Shown: positions 17,551-26,489 of the stretch, piece after piece
Layout: the number at the start of each line of letters is the position of its first letter
How positions within the stretch are numbered: the stretch's first letter is position 1
NCBI RefSeq assembly: GCF_000312445.1
Contig: NZ_HE997183.1
Span: 520,144 to 584,143, forward strand
Source of the DNA: Phocaeicola abscessus CCUG 55929
GTDB taxonomy: Bacteria; Bacteroidota; Bacteroidia; Bacteroidales; Bacteroidaceae
Reading direction: 5' to 3'
DNA: 64,000 nt
Program-made: the position numbers and the translations under genes
Notes under the pieces: generated by a model
Databases searched by the model: none
What the model was told of the DNA's origin: nothing
Seen by the model: only the letters and a program-made list of their open reading frames with translations

Positions 17551-18496
17551 TGCTTTTCAACTTTTGGTAAAATCTTAACGATAATGTTTCATGACGATGC
17601 CACATATACAAAAACAGCAAAGTCATGACTATAATCTCGAATACCAAAAACAGCCAGGGTGCTCCGATCAGCAAACTAACATATAAGACAATAGCCCGTG
17701 TATTAAAGGTTAAGATATTCGCATATTTCATTAACGGCAGGCTTTCTTTTCTGAATTCGTCGCGTAAGTCCTGCGGGATATGATCTCCGTACTTACGACG
17801 GACAACCGTGTAGAACTTCTGAAAGTTCGGTGTCATTTTCTCTTGATTACGGGTATAGTTTCCATAGAAATATAAAAATACCTTCCACCAAAAATTTTTT
17901 TTCCACGGCAGATTATGAAACAGTTCGCGCTGCTGTTTAAAATTGTCCAATTCGCTTCCGTCCTTACCTTTCAGAAAATAGAGATGAATATTGCGGTAAT
18001 AATCAGCCAACGTGCTTTGCTTACTGTGGAAGAACATTCCCGAAATAATGCAAAGTATCCATATCCATACACCCCACAGCATGCCGCTACCGATATCAAA
18101 CGGCAGCGGTTGATTCATTAAACGAAGTGCTATCGCTATGTAAATCGCAGTAAACCACAAGTCGCCGGCAAAACCGTCGAGCATTCTTCCCCAACGGGTT
18201 TTCTTTCCGGTCAACCGAGCAAGCTGCCCATCGCAACTGTCATAATGATTAGCCCATACCAAAAGGAATATACCTATCCACGTATGCTTTAAATCGGGAT
18301 AATAAAACATGATACCGGCAGTTACTCCCAAGAAAATAGACAAGATAGTTACCACGTTAGGATGTACGTTCAACTTTTCGAAGAACATGGCCCAGGCGTA
18401 ACCGATAGGCCTATTAAAATAAATATCGAGGAACTCTTCCGTATCCTGCGATTTTAAAGATGCTGCAATCCCTCTCTTATTAGCTTCTTGATTCAT
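17540..18496 (-). CDS. CDP-alcohol phosphatidyltransferase family protein
   Basis: The 318-residue, multi-helix membrane protein carries the CDP-alcohol phosphotransferase signature at about residues 84-110: DSCDGQLARLTG followed by GRMLDGFAGD. The pattern D-x2-DG-x2-AR-x8-G-x3-D is kept, but the last aspartate is four residues on instead of three. The family joins a CDP-activated lipid or alcohol to an alcohol acceptor, as in phosphatidylinositol-phosphate or cardiolipin synthesis. It is longer than typical PgsA, with soluble stretches of unknown role. It overlaps the ATP-grasp gene by 17 bases. Confidence 0.88.
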   Translation of the reverse strand: MNQEANKRGIAASLKSQDTEEFLDIYFNRPIGYAWAMFFEKLNVHPNVVTILSIFLGVTAGIMFYYPDLKHTWIGIFLLVWANHYDSCDGQLARLTGKKTRWGRMLDGFAGDLWFTAIYIAIALRLMNQPLPFDIGSGMLWGVWIWILCIISGMFFHSKQSTLADYYRNIHLYFLKGKDGSELDNFKQQRELFHNLPWKKNFWWKVFLYFYGNYTRNQEKMTPNFQKFYTVVRRKYGDHIPQDLRDEFRKESLPLMKYANILTFNTRAIVLYVSLLIGAPWLFLVFEIIVMTLLFLYMWHRHETLSLRFYQKLKSSEE

Positions 18497-19352
18497 AGTT
18501 GTATTTCATTTCGGTCAAATAAGCGATGCAATTCGCAATGGCTATTCCACCTTCTTCACGACAATGTAAAAAGCTTGGCCAATCATTAAAGTCGATGATC
18601 TTCATTGTTCCATCAGCCGCAATAATACCATCTCCCCCATAAATATGGACATTCAATATCCGCGCAGCTTTATCAGCCCATTTCTTCAGCACCTTCACGT
18701 CAAAGTCATACCCTGTAGGTTCTCCGTTGATTTTCTCCAAGTCGAACTTACTGTGAGCGGATGCAGAAAATCGATACCAATCCCAAAAGTCAGTATGCCG
18801 AACACCGTAAAATTTAATCAGATCTCCCATCAAATGTTCGTTGACAACAGCTGTCTTTATTCCCCTACGATAGAACTCAGACAATATGTGTTGTGCCTCC
18901 TGCGGACAGGTAGCCAAACAGACATCATCCTTCACTACGGTATGAGAATCTCCTCTTTTCAACCAACAAGGATAAAAATCGATGGCAATGGGAGTATCCG
19001 TCGGAATAATCATACTTCTCGGATAAGGGATGCCGTTTTTAATCAAGAGTTCCGTAAGCGGTTGACGGATACAATTAGCTATGCCATACCCGGAATTAAT
19101 GATTAACGTTCCTGCCTCCTCCATCTTGCAGAGAAGAGAAACGGTCTCCGGACTGCGGGCCATATTATAAATCACATCAACGTGGATAGCAGGCTGCCTC
19201 AAGAACTCATCTTCCGAAAAGAGATCGATAATCCATCCTTTCTTTTCAAGTTCCTTCGTTACCTTGGCAAAGATAGCGGCATCGCTCTCCGTTCTATGAG
19301 GGGAATAGCGACTTCCTCGACTAATACCTATCACGTGTAATTCTTTCATCAC
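18480..19352 (-). CDS. ATP-grasp-like protein (RimK/ligase type)
   Basis: The 290-residue protein looks like an ATP-grasp ligase. An N-terminal pre-ATP-grasp region (ELHVIGISRGSRYSPH, VDVIYNMARSPETV) is followed by an ATP-binding part (IPYPRSMIIPTDTPIAIDFYPCWLK) and a C-terminal metal-binding stretch ending DGTMKIIDFNDWPSFLHC. In that last segment the usual N-x-N/E pair appears as D-x-x-DFND. The family forms amide or thioester bonds using ATP. Sitting between a nucleotidyltransferase and a CDP-alcohol phosphotransferase, it might ligate an amino acid or other acid onto the same product. The substrate is unknown. Confidence 0.72.
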   Translation of the reverse strand: MMKELHVIGISRGSRYSPHRTESDAAIFAKVTKELEKKGWIIDLFSEDEFLRQPAIHVDVIYNMARSPETVSLLCKMEEAGTLIINSGYGIANCIRQPLTELLIKNGIPYPRSMIIPTDTPIAIDFYPCWLKRGDSHTVVKDDVCLATCPQEAQHILSEFYRRGIKTAVVNEHLMGDLIKFYGVRHTDFWDWYRFSASAHSKFDLEKINGEPTGYDFDVKVLKKWADKAARILNVHIYGGDGIIAADGTMKIIDFNDWPSFLHCREEGGIAIANCIAYLTEMKYNYESRS

Positions 19353-19355
19353 TTT

Positions 19356-20066
19356 CTATTCCATCGTTTCTTTCAAAAAAACTTCGGCCTTTCCGATATC
19401 TCCGGCATGATCTACATCCAATATCTTACTAAAAGGATAAGCTTTCAATCGACGTCCATCCTCAATCAACTGCCGTTGAAAATTTCTCATGCGCACCATT
19501 CCCTTCTCCATGCATTGCTGCAACGTTTCAATGACAGAAGGTTTCAGACAATAAATCCCGCCTGAAACATACTTTGTATTCGCCTGCAAGGTATCATAAA
19601 AGCCCGTAATATTCCATCGATCGTCCGTAGCTACATACAAGGGCTTCTCATCGTCAATATAATCGGTTACGGCCATCCATCCTTCGTCGTCGGAATCGAT
19701 GAAGTTGGCAATGTAAGTTTTAAATTCCGATTCTCGGAAAATTGTATCCACCGTAGTGAGGCAAAATTTTTCATCATGCAGATATCGGCTCAATTCATAA
19801 AAACTATGCATTGAACTGGGCGTTGATCGAATTACCAACCGGATAGGCACAACCGAAGTCTTTTGCAATTCAATCGAATGTAATTTCGTCAACGGTTGTT
19901 CATCGTTGATAATGAGAGCGATTTCCGTAGCTCCGCATTCCGTAAAAATTCGAACGAGCCTATCGATCATTGCTGTTCCATCGATCCTGACCATAGGTTT
20001 GGGTAAGATAACACCTTCCCGTGAAAGACGGGCTCCCTCTCCTGCCGCTATGATTGCAAATTTCAT
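19356..20066 (-). CDS. Sugar-nucleotidyltransferase-like protein
   Basis: From the ATG at 20066 this is 236 residues, beginning MKFAIIAAGEGARLSREG. That is the nucleotide-binding loop of NTP transferases (GxGxR form), followed by LPKPMVRIDGTAMIDRLVRI. A metal-binding aspartate appears in FCLTTVDTIFRESEF. Relatives activate sugar or alcohol phosphates as CDP, UDP or GDP derivatives. No left-handed beta-helix tail is present, unlike GlmU-type enzymes. It begins 4 bases after the pdxA stop and ends 3 bases before the ATP-grasp start, so it is in one operon with both. The substrate may be an inositol- or glycerol-phosphate-like head group, by inference only. Confidence 0.8.
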   Translation of the reverse strand: MKFAIIAAGEGARLSREGVILPKPMVRIDGTAMIDRLVRIFTECGATEIALIINDEQPLTKLHSIELQKTSVVPIRLVIRSTPSSMHSFYELSRYLHDEKFCLTTVDTIFRESEFKTYIANFIDSDDEGWMAVTDYIDDEKPLYVATDDRWNITGFYDTLQANTKYVSGGIYCLKPSVIETLQQCMEKGMVRMRNFQRQLIEDGRRLKAYPFSKILDVDHAGDIGKAEVFLKETME

Positions 20067-20070
20067 TCCC

Positions 20071-21177
20071 TTATAAGGTTTCTCTCGCATCGTCAGAACT
20101 GTCTAACTTCAGTCTGTAACTGTCATCACGTTTATCAAAATATTGCTTCTTCAACGGATTGGCATGAATCGCTTCTTCATGATTGCGATGTCGAAAAATA
20201 TCCAAAGTCAAATAAACGGCGTTACGCATTGCACTCTCATCCGCTTCTCCTTTCCCTGCGATATCGTAAGCAACGCCATGAGTCGGTGAGGCATAGACAA
20301 TCGGCAACCCCGCGGTATATTCTACACCGCCGACAGCAGTCAAAGCCTTGAACAAAGCAAGCCCCTGATCATGATACATGGCCAAAATACCATCGTAAAG
20401 AGCATAATTGCCCGATCCGACCAAACTATCAACAGCATAAGGTCCAAAACACAAGATATCTTCTTCCATCATCTCTTTTATCGCAGGAACAATAAGTTCT
20501 CCTTCTTCTTTTCCTAATAACCCTTCCAGACCAGCATACGGATTCAAAGAAAGTATGGCGATACGAGGATTATATACGCCAAAATCATTGACCAAGGCGT
20601 GGTGAAACGCGGATATTTTTTCCTTCAACAATTTCTTGGTCAACATAGAAGGAATTTCACGCAAGGCTATACAGTCTGTAATTAAGGCGACCCTTAACTC
20701 ATCCTTCACATAGATGTTAATAGGCGTCTGCTCCGTTCGGAGTTCTCTTACCATGTATGCAGATTGATCTGTAAAATGAAAATCAGCGCTCTGAATAGTT
20801 CCCATATTAATCGGAGTGGTGACCAACACATCGACAAATCCTTCTTTATAATCCGAAACGGCTCGACGGAGTGCATCCAAAGCGGCTTGTCCAGATTCGA
20901 TCGACGGACGCCCCATCTCCACCTTGAGTTCATCGTTCACACAGGGCAAAATATTCAATCTTTCCGCATCAGCCTCCTTCGCATTATTTATAATACTGAA
21001 AACCATATCGATATCCATAGCTTTCCGATGATAGGTCGCAACTTTCGGAGATCCGTAAACGATAGGAGTGCAAAAATCGAACATCGTCGGTTCAGCAAAT
21101 GTCTTTAATATTATTTCGTACCCGATACCGTTCACATCTCCATGCGTAATGCCTACTTTTATTTTATTATTTCCCAT
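20071..21177 (-). CDS. pdxA: 4-hydroxythreonine-4-phosphate dehydrogenase PdxA
   Basis: The 368-residue protein matches PdxA of pyridoxal-phosphate synthesis. The N-terminus reads KVGITHGDVNGIGYEIILK. TTPINMGTIQSADFHFTDQS carries the substrate contacts. Metal-binding histidines appear in DFHFTDQ and in MYHDQGLALFKAL. The C-terminal GLPIVYASPTHGVAYDIAGKG is family-typical. It follows the DUF4837-like gene by 28 bases and leads into the nucleotidyltransferase. This order, rlmN/DUF4837/pdxA, is recurrent in Bacteroidales. Confidence 0.95.
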   Translation of the reverse strand: MGNNKIKVGITHGDVNGIGYEIILKTFAEPTMFDFCTPIVYGSPKVATYHRKAMDIDMVFSIINNAKEADAERLNILPCVNDELKVEMGRPSIESGQAALDALRRAVSDYKEGFVDVLVTTPINMGTIQSADFHFTDQSAYMVRELRTEQTPINIYVKDELRVALITDCIALREIPSMLTKKLLKEKISAFHHALVNDFGVYNPRIAILSLNPYAGLEGLLGKEEGELIVPAIKEMMEEDILCFGPYAVDSLVGSGNYALYDGILAMYHDQGLALFKALTAVGGVEYTAGLPIVYASPTHGVAYDIAGKGEADESAMRNAVYLTLDIFRHRNHEEAIHANPLKKQYFDKRDDSYRLKLDSSDDARETL

Positions 21178-21205
21178 TTCACTTAATATTTATTCAAAAG
21201 CATCT

Positions 21206-22279
21206 CTACTTGTTATCCGATATCCTCGCGGTATCTATTTTTTCTTCTTGGATGTCGTCATCGGCATTGATGACAATTTCCGGCAACTCTTCTTCCTTGG
21301 GTAATTTCAAGGTATAAAGAGCAGCTTCCATTTTACGCATATAATCTCTTTTCAGTTTATCCGGAGAAAAAACAAAGGCCTCCACAACGACCACCCGGCC
21401 ATTAACCTGATCTACCCTTGCATGTGAGACAAAGGGGCCGCCCATGATATCATTCTTCACATCCCAAAGTCCACGAACTTCCATCGCATAATCACCACGG
21501 ACGGAAATATCTTTGGAAGACACATGTAATGAATCCGTTTCCATATACATGCCTTCCCGTTCTCCCGGAATATTGATTTTCATGACAGAATCGCGTTTAT
21601 GGATAAAATAATTCAATGTAAAAGTGTTCTTGTCCACATAAGGATAGGCGTACATGACGAAGTTCAAATCAGCATTGACCCGATTGGTCGAAGTCCAGAA
21701 GAAATCTTTTCCAACCTTTTTACTTTGCAATTCAGTAGGTATCCAAATATCACAACCAAAGATACTGTCCACATAATTGGAGACCATTTCATTGTGCTTT
21801 TTCTTTAAAAGCTCTATTTCGCGATTCATTTCAACGCGAGTAAAGAAGTTTACAATCGTCTGGCTGTGCTGATGGACGAAATCAACAAAAGACTGTTCAT
21901 CAGGCGATTGGATGGTCATGATCATTTGAGGAACTGCATAGACATCGCGAGAATATTTCATCTTCGACTGCGTATAGTTCGGACTGATATCCACAATAAT
22001 GATATTGCGAAATATTCGCAATATCTGATTGAAATGTTTCGGATCAGTATTCGAAATGCGGAACGAACGTTCGGGTTGAGGCAGTCCAGGAACATTCGTA
22101 TCCAATACGTCAAACAAGGCTCTGCCTGCAGGACTCTCCCACATATCCGCATTCACAACGACTAAGACTTCATAAGGTCTGCCACTGGACGTCGGAGTAA
22201 ATACGCTTTTGTTGCCACAGGCAGACAAAATCATCATAAAACATACAAACGAAAGAAAAGTAATGGTCTTTTTCATCAT
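21206..22279 (-). CDS. DUF4837-like lipoprotein
   Basis: The 357-residue product begins with a lipoprotein signal (MMKKTITFLSFVCFMMILSAC, Cys 21). It continues with TSSGRPYEVLVVVNADMWESPAGRALFDVL, the opening of the Bacteroidetes family labelled DUF4837. The rest is mixed alpha/beta with an acidic C-terminus. No catalytic motif is evident and no function is known. It is packed against rlmN (1-base gap) and pdxA, so it is part of their operon. Confidence 0.82.
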   Translation of the reverse strand: MMKKTITFLSFVCFMMILSACGNKSVFTPTSSGRPYEVLVVVNADMWESPAGRALFDVLDTNVPGLPQPERSFRISNTDPKHFNQILRIFRNIIIVDISPNYTQSKMKYSRDVYAVPQMIMTIQSPDEQSFVDFVHQHSQTIVNFFTRVEMNREIELLKKKHNEMVSNYVDSIFGCDIWIPTELQSKKVGKDFFWTSTNRVNADLNFVMYAYPYVDKNTFTLNYFIHKRDSVMKINIPGEREGMYMETDSLHVSSKDISVRGDYAMEVRGLWDVKNDIMGGPFVSHARVDQVNGRVVVVEAFVFSPDKLKRDYMRKMEAALYTLKLPKEEELPEIVINADDDIQEEKIDTARISDNK

Positions 22280-22280
22280 G

Positions 22281-23321
22281 TTACAGTTTTTTTAATTTCT
22301 GTTTTTCGGCTGTCGACAACATTCCGCAAGCCGCAAAAATATCTTCTCCGCGCGAAGTACGAATGGTAGCAAACACACCGTGCTTCGTCAGATAATCTCT
22401 AAAAGCTACGATTGCATCCATACTCGCCCCCTCTAACAACACACCCGGTACGGTATGGAATCGTATCAAATTCACCCGACATTCCAATCCATGTAATAAA
22501 CGTACCAATTCTTTTGCATAGATTAAAGAATCGTTCAAGTTCCTAAACACAATGTATTCGAAAGAGAGACGGCGTTGATGAGAAAAATCATACTTCCGGA
22601 GCGTCTCCACCAAATCGACAATACTAAATATCTTTTCTACCGGCATCAGTTTCCGACGCTGCGCGGGAAATGGCGTATGCAAACTGATTGCCAAATGACA
22701 CGTACTTTCTTTCAAGAAACGTTCGATTCCCTTTTTTAATCCCACAGAAGATACGGTAATACGTTTCGGACTCCATTTATATCCATACTCCGAGGTCAGA
22801 ATTTCCAATGCTTTAAGCACATTATCCAAATTATCCATTGGTTCGCCCATTCCCATAAAAACCACATTCGTGAGCTTATCGCGTTCAGGGACAGAATAGA
22901 TCTGATTGATAATCTGATTGGTGGTGAGGTCAGCGGCATGCCCTTGTTTCCCTGTCATACAAAACAGGCAATCCATCTTACACCCTACTTGGGAAGAAAC
23001 ACACAAGGTAGCCCTGTCTTCTTCAGGAATATAAACAGTTTCAATGAAATTACCCCCGATAGTACGGAATAAATACTTTACAGTTCCATCAACAGAACAT
23101 TGCGCTTCCACCGGGCGAGATGCTCCGATTTCATACTTATCGTGCAACCATTCGCGATATCTTAAAGAAAGATTGGTCATTTCATCTATCGAATTCACCT
23201 TCTTCTCATAAATCCAAGAAGCAATCTGCTTAGCTGCGAAACGGGGCATGCCAAGCTGTTGCACAATTTGTTGAATTTCATATAGTGTCCTGCCTAACAA
23301 AGGCATCTTTGGGGTTTCCAT
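22281..23321 (-). CDS. rlmN: 23S rRNA/tRNA adenine-C2 methyltransferase RlmN
   Basis: From the ATG at 23321 the protein is 346 residues. The radical-SAM cluster motif CxxxCxxC is VGCKMDCLFCMTG with cysteines 114, 118 and 121. The SAM-binding FMGMGEPMDNLDNVLKAL follows, and the C-terminal half ends IRTSRGEDIFAACGML, holding the methyl-carrying cysteine. The enzyme methylates A2503 of 23S rRNA and A37 of some tRNAs. An open frame reaches 23402, but the promoter at 23343-23350 lies inside that extension. Confidence 0.95.
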   Translation of the reverse strand: METPKMPLLGRTLYEIQQIVQQLGMPRFAAKQIASWIYEKKVNSIDEMTNLSLRYREWLHDKYEIGASRPVEAQCSVDGTVKYLFRTIGGNFIETVYIPEEDRATLCVSSQVGCKMDCLFCMTGKQGHAADLTTNQIINQIYSVPERDKLTNVVFMGMGEPMDNLDNVLKALEILTSEYGYKWSPKRITVSSVGLKKGIERFLKESTCHLAISLHTPFPAQRRKLMPVEKIFSIVDLVETLRKYDFSHQRRLSFEYIVFRNLNDSLIYAKELVRLLHGLECRVNLIRFHTVPGVLLEGASMDAIVAFRDYLTKHGVFATIRTSRGEDIFAACGMLSTAEKQKLKKL

Positions 23322-23342
23322 ACAAATTACATATTGGACTTC

Positions 23343-23350
23343 CAAAGGTA
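23343..23350 (-). promoter_or_regulatory. -7 box for the rlmN operon
   Basis: The minus strand reads TACCTTTG, matching TAnnTTTG, 22 bases before the rlmN ATG. It would drive the long run rlmN to the FucP-type transporter. Confidence 0.6.
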
Positions 23351-23475
23351 AACAAAATAATTTATAACCGAAGATGTATTTAAGAAATAAATATGGACTC
23401 AACTACTAATAGCGGATATAGATATCTTTCCCTATCCATTCAAAAAAATAATACATTCATGCTCTTGAGAAACTC

Positions 23476-23721
23476 TCATTTCCTACGACTAAAAAACCGG
23501 CGGATTCGACGCATAACCTTCAATCCCGTCATTACCCCGTCATAGATAGCTATTCCCATACTAACGTGTTGCATAAGCCCACCCATCCCCGGTTGTCTCT
23601 CCTCAGGCATGAATATTTCGTGAATGGTCTTTCTGATCTTATTTCCTGTTTCGCGCACCTCCGCCAATTTATCTTTTTTTTGTTGACGAATATCGTTTAG
23701 CGTTATCATCTTTTTACTCAT
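23476..23721 (-). CDS. Small basic protein of unknown function
   Basis: This 81-residue protein is rich in Lys and Arg at both ends (KQQKKDK-type start, VMRRIRRFFSRRK end). It has a central weakly hydrophobic segment (MQHVSMGIAIYDGVMTGLKV). It overlaps the holin-like gene by 8 bases and is clearly co-transcribed with it. Genes of this size commonly accompany the YtxH/holin-like pair in Bacteroidales. No function can be assigned. Confidence 0.65.
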   Translation of the reverse strand: MSKKMITLNDIRQQKKDKLAEVRETGNKIRKTIHEIFMPEERQPGMGGLMQHVSMGIAIYDGVMTGLKVMRRIRRFFSRRK

Positions 23722-24082
23722 GATCTTCGTCGTTTAAAAACAGATTGGCAAGAAAATTAACTAAGGGATGGATAATCAATCGTTTACGAAAACAAGCTAT
23801 GAGAATTATCAACAAAATAATTAAGCATGTAATAATAGCAAAGCTCCCCGTCAAGCTGCCCACTAAAGGTTCAAGAATATAGGCAAAAGTAAACGACAAA
23901 TAAAATAAAGCGATGATACCAAGGACAATCAATATTAATACTAATAAAAGCGTTGAAATAAGAACGGTCAATTTTTCGACCAGTTGCAACTTGACATAAT
24001 CTCTCTGAATATTAACATACCGTTTCAGTTGTTGATACAGCTGTTGCAAGTTTTCTATATTTTTATCACTTGAGAACATCAT
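23714..24082 (-). CDS. Putative holin-superfamily-III-like membrane protein
   Basis: The 122-residue product (MMFSSDKNIENLQQLYQQLK start) has an amphipathic N-terminal helix. Two transmembrane segments follow near residues 40-65 and 75-100 (TVLISTLLLVLILIVLGIIA; FAIITCLIILLIILIACF). This pattern matches the 'phage holin family' proteins that are chromosomal and non-phage in Bacteroidetes, commonly beside YtxH proteins. No phage genes are nearby, so a lysis role is unlikely. Upstream in-frame starts at 24106 and 24115 are possible. Confidence 0.75.
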   Translation of the reverse strand: MMFSSDKNIENLQQLYQQLKRYVNIQRDYVKLQLVEKLTVLISTLLLVLILIVLGIIALFYLSFTFAYILEPLVGSLTGSFAIITCLIILLIILIACFRKRLIIHPLVNFLANLFLNDEDHE

Positions 24083-24167
24083 AGGGAAAAATTTATAGAA
24101 CGACATCGTCGACATGCCCTATGAAAATACAATTTTCCACAGTAAGTGTCCATGCTTCAAAACAAAA

Positions 24168-24368
24168 TCATGCTTCTTCTTGAGCATCGGTAATCTCATC
24201 AACTAAGTCATCCATCTCTGTACGACTCAGTTTAATGCCTTTCTTCCGTAAAGCTTCTACTATTTTGTTACGCGTTTCTTCCCCTTTTTCCGGAGCAAAC
24301 AAAATGCCCGCTGCTATGCCAACGACGGCTCCGCCAATAAATGCTGCTAAAATACTTAATCCTCTCAT
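24168..24368 (-). CDS. YtxH-domain protein
   Basis: This 66-residue protein begins with a glycine-rich membrane segment (LSILAAFIGGAVVGIAAGIL), followed directly by FAPEKGEETRNKIVEAL, the YtxH/gas-vesicle-like motif. The tail is acidic and helical. YtxH proteins are small, stress-linked membrane proteins of unclear mechanism. It leads the three-gene set with the holin-like and basic proteins on the minus strand. Confidence 0.82.
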   Translation of the reverse strand: MRGLSILAAFIGGAVVGIAAGILFAPEKGEETRNKIVEALRKKGIKLSRTEMDDLVDEITDAQEEA

Positions 24369-24516
24369 AATGTTTGAAAATTAATTTCTACAAATCTATA
24401 AAATAAAAATTAAGCAGAAGCCTTACTTTTACTTTTTTTCTTTCTATAAAGAAATAAAAAGAGTCTGTTAACCTAATTTAACCGGTCAAGTATGGTAAAA
24501 GCTATGTAGATATTAC

Positions 24517-24524
24517 TACTTTTG
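24517..24524 (+). promoter_or_regulatory. -7 box for the SPOR lipoprotein gene
   Basis: TACTTTTG matches TAnnTTTG, 61 bases before the ATG at 24586. Confidence 0.55.
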
Positions 24525-24585
24525 TAGACTTATGTATTGGACAACCGCCGTCATGTTGAACAATGATTATTTAAAATAGAGAAAA

Positions 24586-25077
24586 ATGAAAAAGATTTTA
24601 GTTTTATGTATGGGGCTTGGCATAACTCTCGCATTCACCTCATGCAAATCCAGTGAAAGTGCTTACAAAAAAGCTTATGAAAAGGCAAAAGCTCAGGAAT
24701 TGACCGAAGCGTCCGCACAGGAAACGACCCCATCGGTAGAACCTATGGCTGCAGCCCCTGTACAACAAACCGTTTCTGCAGTAGATGCTACTTTTCGTCA
24801 GGAAAAAGTATCTTTGGTTTCGGGAAGCGATTTGAAAGCATATAGTGTAGTTTGCGGCAGCTTTGGAGTTAAGGCCAATGCCGAAGGTTTAAAAGAATAT
24901 CTGGACGGTCAGGGGTATAACGCGCGGATTGTCTATAATTCCGATCGCAATATGTACCGTGTTATTTGTGGTTCCTACGACGACCGTGCAACTGCTGCGC
25001 GACTGAAAGAAGACTTTAAGGCGAAATATCCTAACCGGCAAGACTTTCAGGGAGCTTGGTTATTGTATAACAAATAA
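24586..25077 (+). CDS. SPOR-domain lipoprotein
   Basis: The 163-residue product has a lipoprotein signal (LGITLAFTSC, cysteine at 20) and a charged linker (KKAYEKAKAQE). A C-terminal SPOR domain spans about residues 82-160 (LKAYSVVCGSFGVKANAEGL, then RNMYRVICGSYDDRATAARL). SPOR domains bind denuded septal peptidoglycan, so a cell-division or envelope role is likely. It stands alone between its own promoter and a terminator. Confidence 0.88.
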   Translation: MKKILVLCMGLGITLAFTSCKSSESAYKKAYEKAKAQELTEASAQETTPSVEPMAAAPVQQTVSAVDATFRQEKVSLVSGSDLKAYSVVCGSFGVKANAEGLKEYLDGQGYNARIVYNSDRNMYRVICGSYDDRATAARLKEDFKAKYPNRQDFQGAWLLYNK

Positions 25078-25149
25078 TTTACTTTAGGGGAACAAAACGC
25101 GTTATCGTGTATCCATATCTATAGTATAAATAGCGCGCAATTTAGAAAT

Positions 25150-25181
25150 AAAGAGAATCGGCAAAAAGCCGGTTTTCTTTG
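25150..25181. terminator. Hairpin terminator after the SPOR gene
   Basis: AAAGAGAA-CGGC and GCCG-TTTTCTTT form an interrupted stem around a loop of A residues. The T-rich side lies downstream of the SPOR gene and the A-rich side on the other, so it could also act on minus-strand transcripts. Confidence 0.6.
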
Positions 25182-25354
25182 ATTATAGGCAGTAACGAAC
25201 AAGACTATTTTTCCCATAAAGAAGGAGCCAATTACCTTAAAAGGCTGCTTGCAGAAAGAACGACAGCTATTAAAAAACTTCTTCTCTGCATCGAAAATAG
25301 CCAGAACAGAATACATTTTCCGGAAAACGATACGTTTTTTCCTACGACTTTCCG

Positions 25355-25362
25355 TACATTTG
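25355..25362 (+). promoter_or_regulatory. -7 box for the exported metallophosphoesterase
   Basis: TACATTTG matches TAnnTTTG, 25 bases before the ATG at 25388. Confidence 0.6.
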
Positions 25363-25387
25363 TGGTACGGAACTAACTATCAACACC

Positions 25388-26467
25388 ATGAAAAATAACA
25401 GAAACAACAGTAAAAAGCCCATGAACAGAAGAACGTTCCTTAAAAATTCCGCTTTAATGGGCCTGACAGGAATAGCCGCCTCTTTCCCCGAAAGGATAAG
25501 AGCGTCCGCGAGTAGAGTAAACACCACCGTCGAAGCGACGAAAAACTTCCGCTTCGACAGCCGGGGCAAGTTCAAAATCCTCCAATTCACAGATACGCAC
25601 TATATATCCGGCGATCCCCGCTCGGAACAGGCATTGAAGAATGTCTGTGAAATACTGGATTGGGAGAAGCCGGACGTGGTGATACATACAGGCGACATCA
25701 TCTTCGGGGAACCTGCCGAAGCATCGCTGTGCGAGATTCTTTCACCCATGAGCGAACGGAAAATTCCCTTCGCCGTAGCCTTAGGTAACCACGACGGTCA
25801 ATACGACAAGAATCGAAAAGAAGTCTTCGATATCGTCAAAACAATCCCTTACAATATCAACAAAGGCGTCGAAGGTATCTACGGAGATTCCAACGACCTC
25901 TTCACCGTCAACTCTTCGGACGGAAAGACCCATTATGTGCTATATCTGTTTGACTCAGGCGATACGTGCAGTGATCTTGACATGCAAGGATACGATTACA
26001 TTCATTTCGACCAAATCGAATGGTACAGAAAACAAAGTGAGACATTCCGGTACCGGAATAACGACAAGCCGCTCCCGGCATTAGCCTTCTTCCACATCCC
26101 CGTTCCCGAATTCACATATGCGCTCCGCTACGAAACTCATCGGATCTTCAAAGGGAATTTAGGTGAAGATCCCTGTCCGCCGAGCGTGAACTCCGGTCTG
26201 TTCGTCTCTATGAAAGAGAGGGGTGACGTGAAAGCCATCATCTGCGGGCACGACCATAACAACGACTACGCCATGAAGTGGCGAGGTATGTTCCTGATAT
26301 ACGGTCGTTTCAGTGGTTGCGATACGGTATACAACGATCTGAAACCCAACGGCGCCCGCTTGTTCGAGCTGACCGAAGGTGAGGAAGGTTTCCGCTCCTG
26401 GATCCGTTTATCGGGCGGAGAGATTACGCAAGACCTGCTGTTCCCGGACGCTTATCGAACCTACTGA
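25388..26467 (+). CDS. Exported calcineurin-like metallophosphoesterase (Tat signal)
   Basis: This 359-residue protein starts with a twin-arginine signal (MNRRTFLKNSALMGLTG). The binuclear metallophosphoesterase motifs follow in order: DTHY, HTGDIIFGE, LGNHDGQYD, FFHIPVPE and CGHDHNND. It resembles purple-acid-phosphatase-like Bacteroidetes enzymes acting on phosphate esters outside the cytoplasm. The substrate is unknown. The next gene, 22 bases on, is a second, cytoplasmic metallophosphoesterase. Confidence 0.88.
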   Translation: MKNNRNNSKKPMNRRTFLKNSALMGLTGIAASFPERIRASASRVNTTVEATKNFRFDSRGKFKILQFTDTHYISGDPRSEQALKNVCEILDWEKPDVVIHTGDIIFGEPAEASLCEILSPMSERKIPFAVALGNHDGQYDKNRKEVFDIVKTIPYNINKGVEGIYGDSNDLFTVNSSDGKTHYVLYLFDSGDTCSDLDMQGYDYIHFDQIEWYRKQSETFRYRNNDKPLPALAFFHIPVPEFTYALRYETHRIFKGNLGEDPCPPSVNSGLFVSMKERGDVKAIICGHDHNNDYAMKWRGMFLIYGRFSGCDTVYNDLKPNGARLFELTEGEEGFRSWIRLSGGEITQDLLFPDAYRTY

Positions 26468-26489
26468 TCAATCCCCATAAGAAAGGAAG

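Noticed and set aside
23714..24082. Prophage lysis gene
   Set aside because: The holin-like protein lies with YtxH and small envelope genes; no phage structural, integrase or endolysin gene is present.
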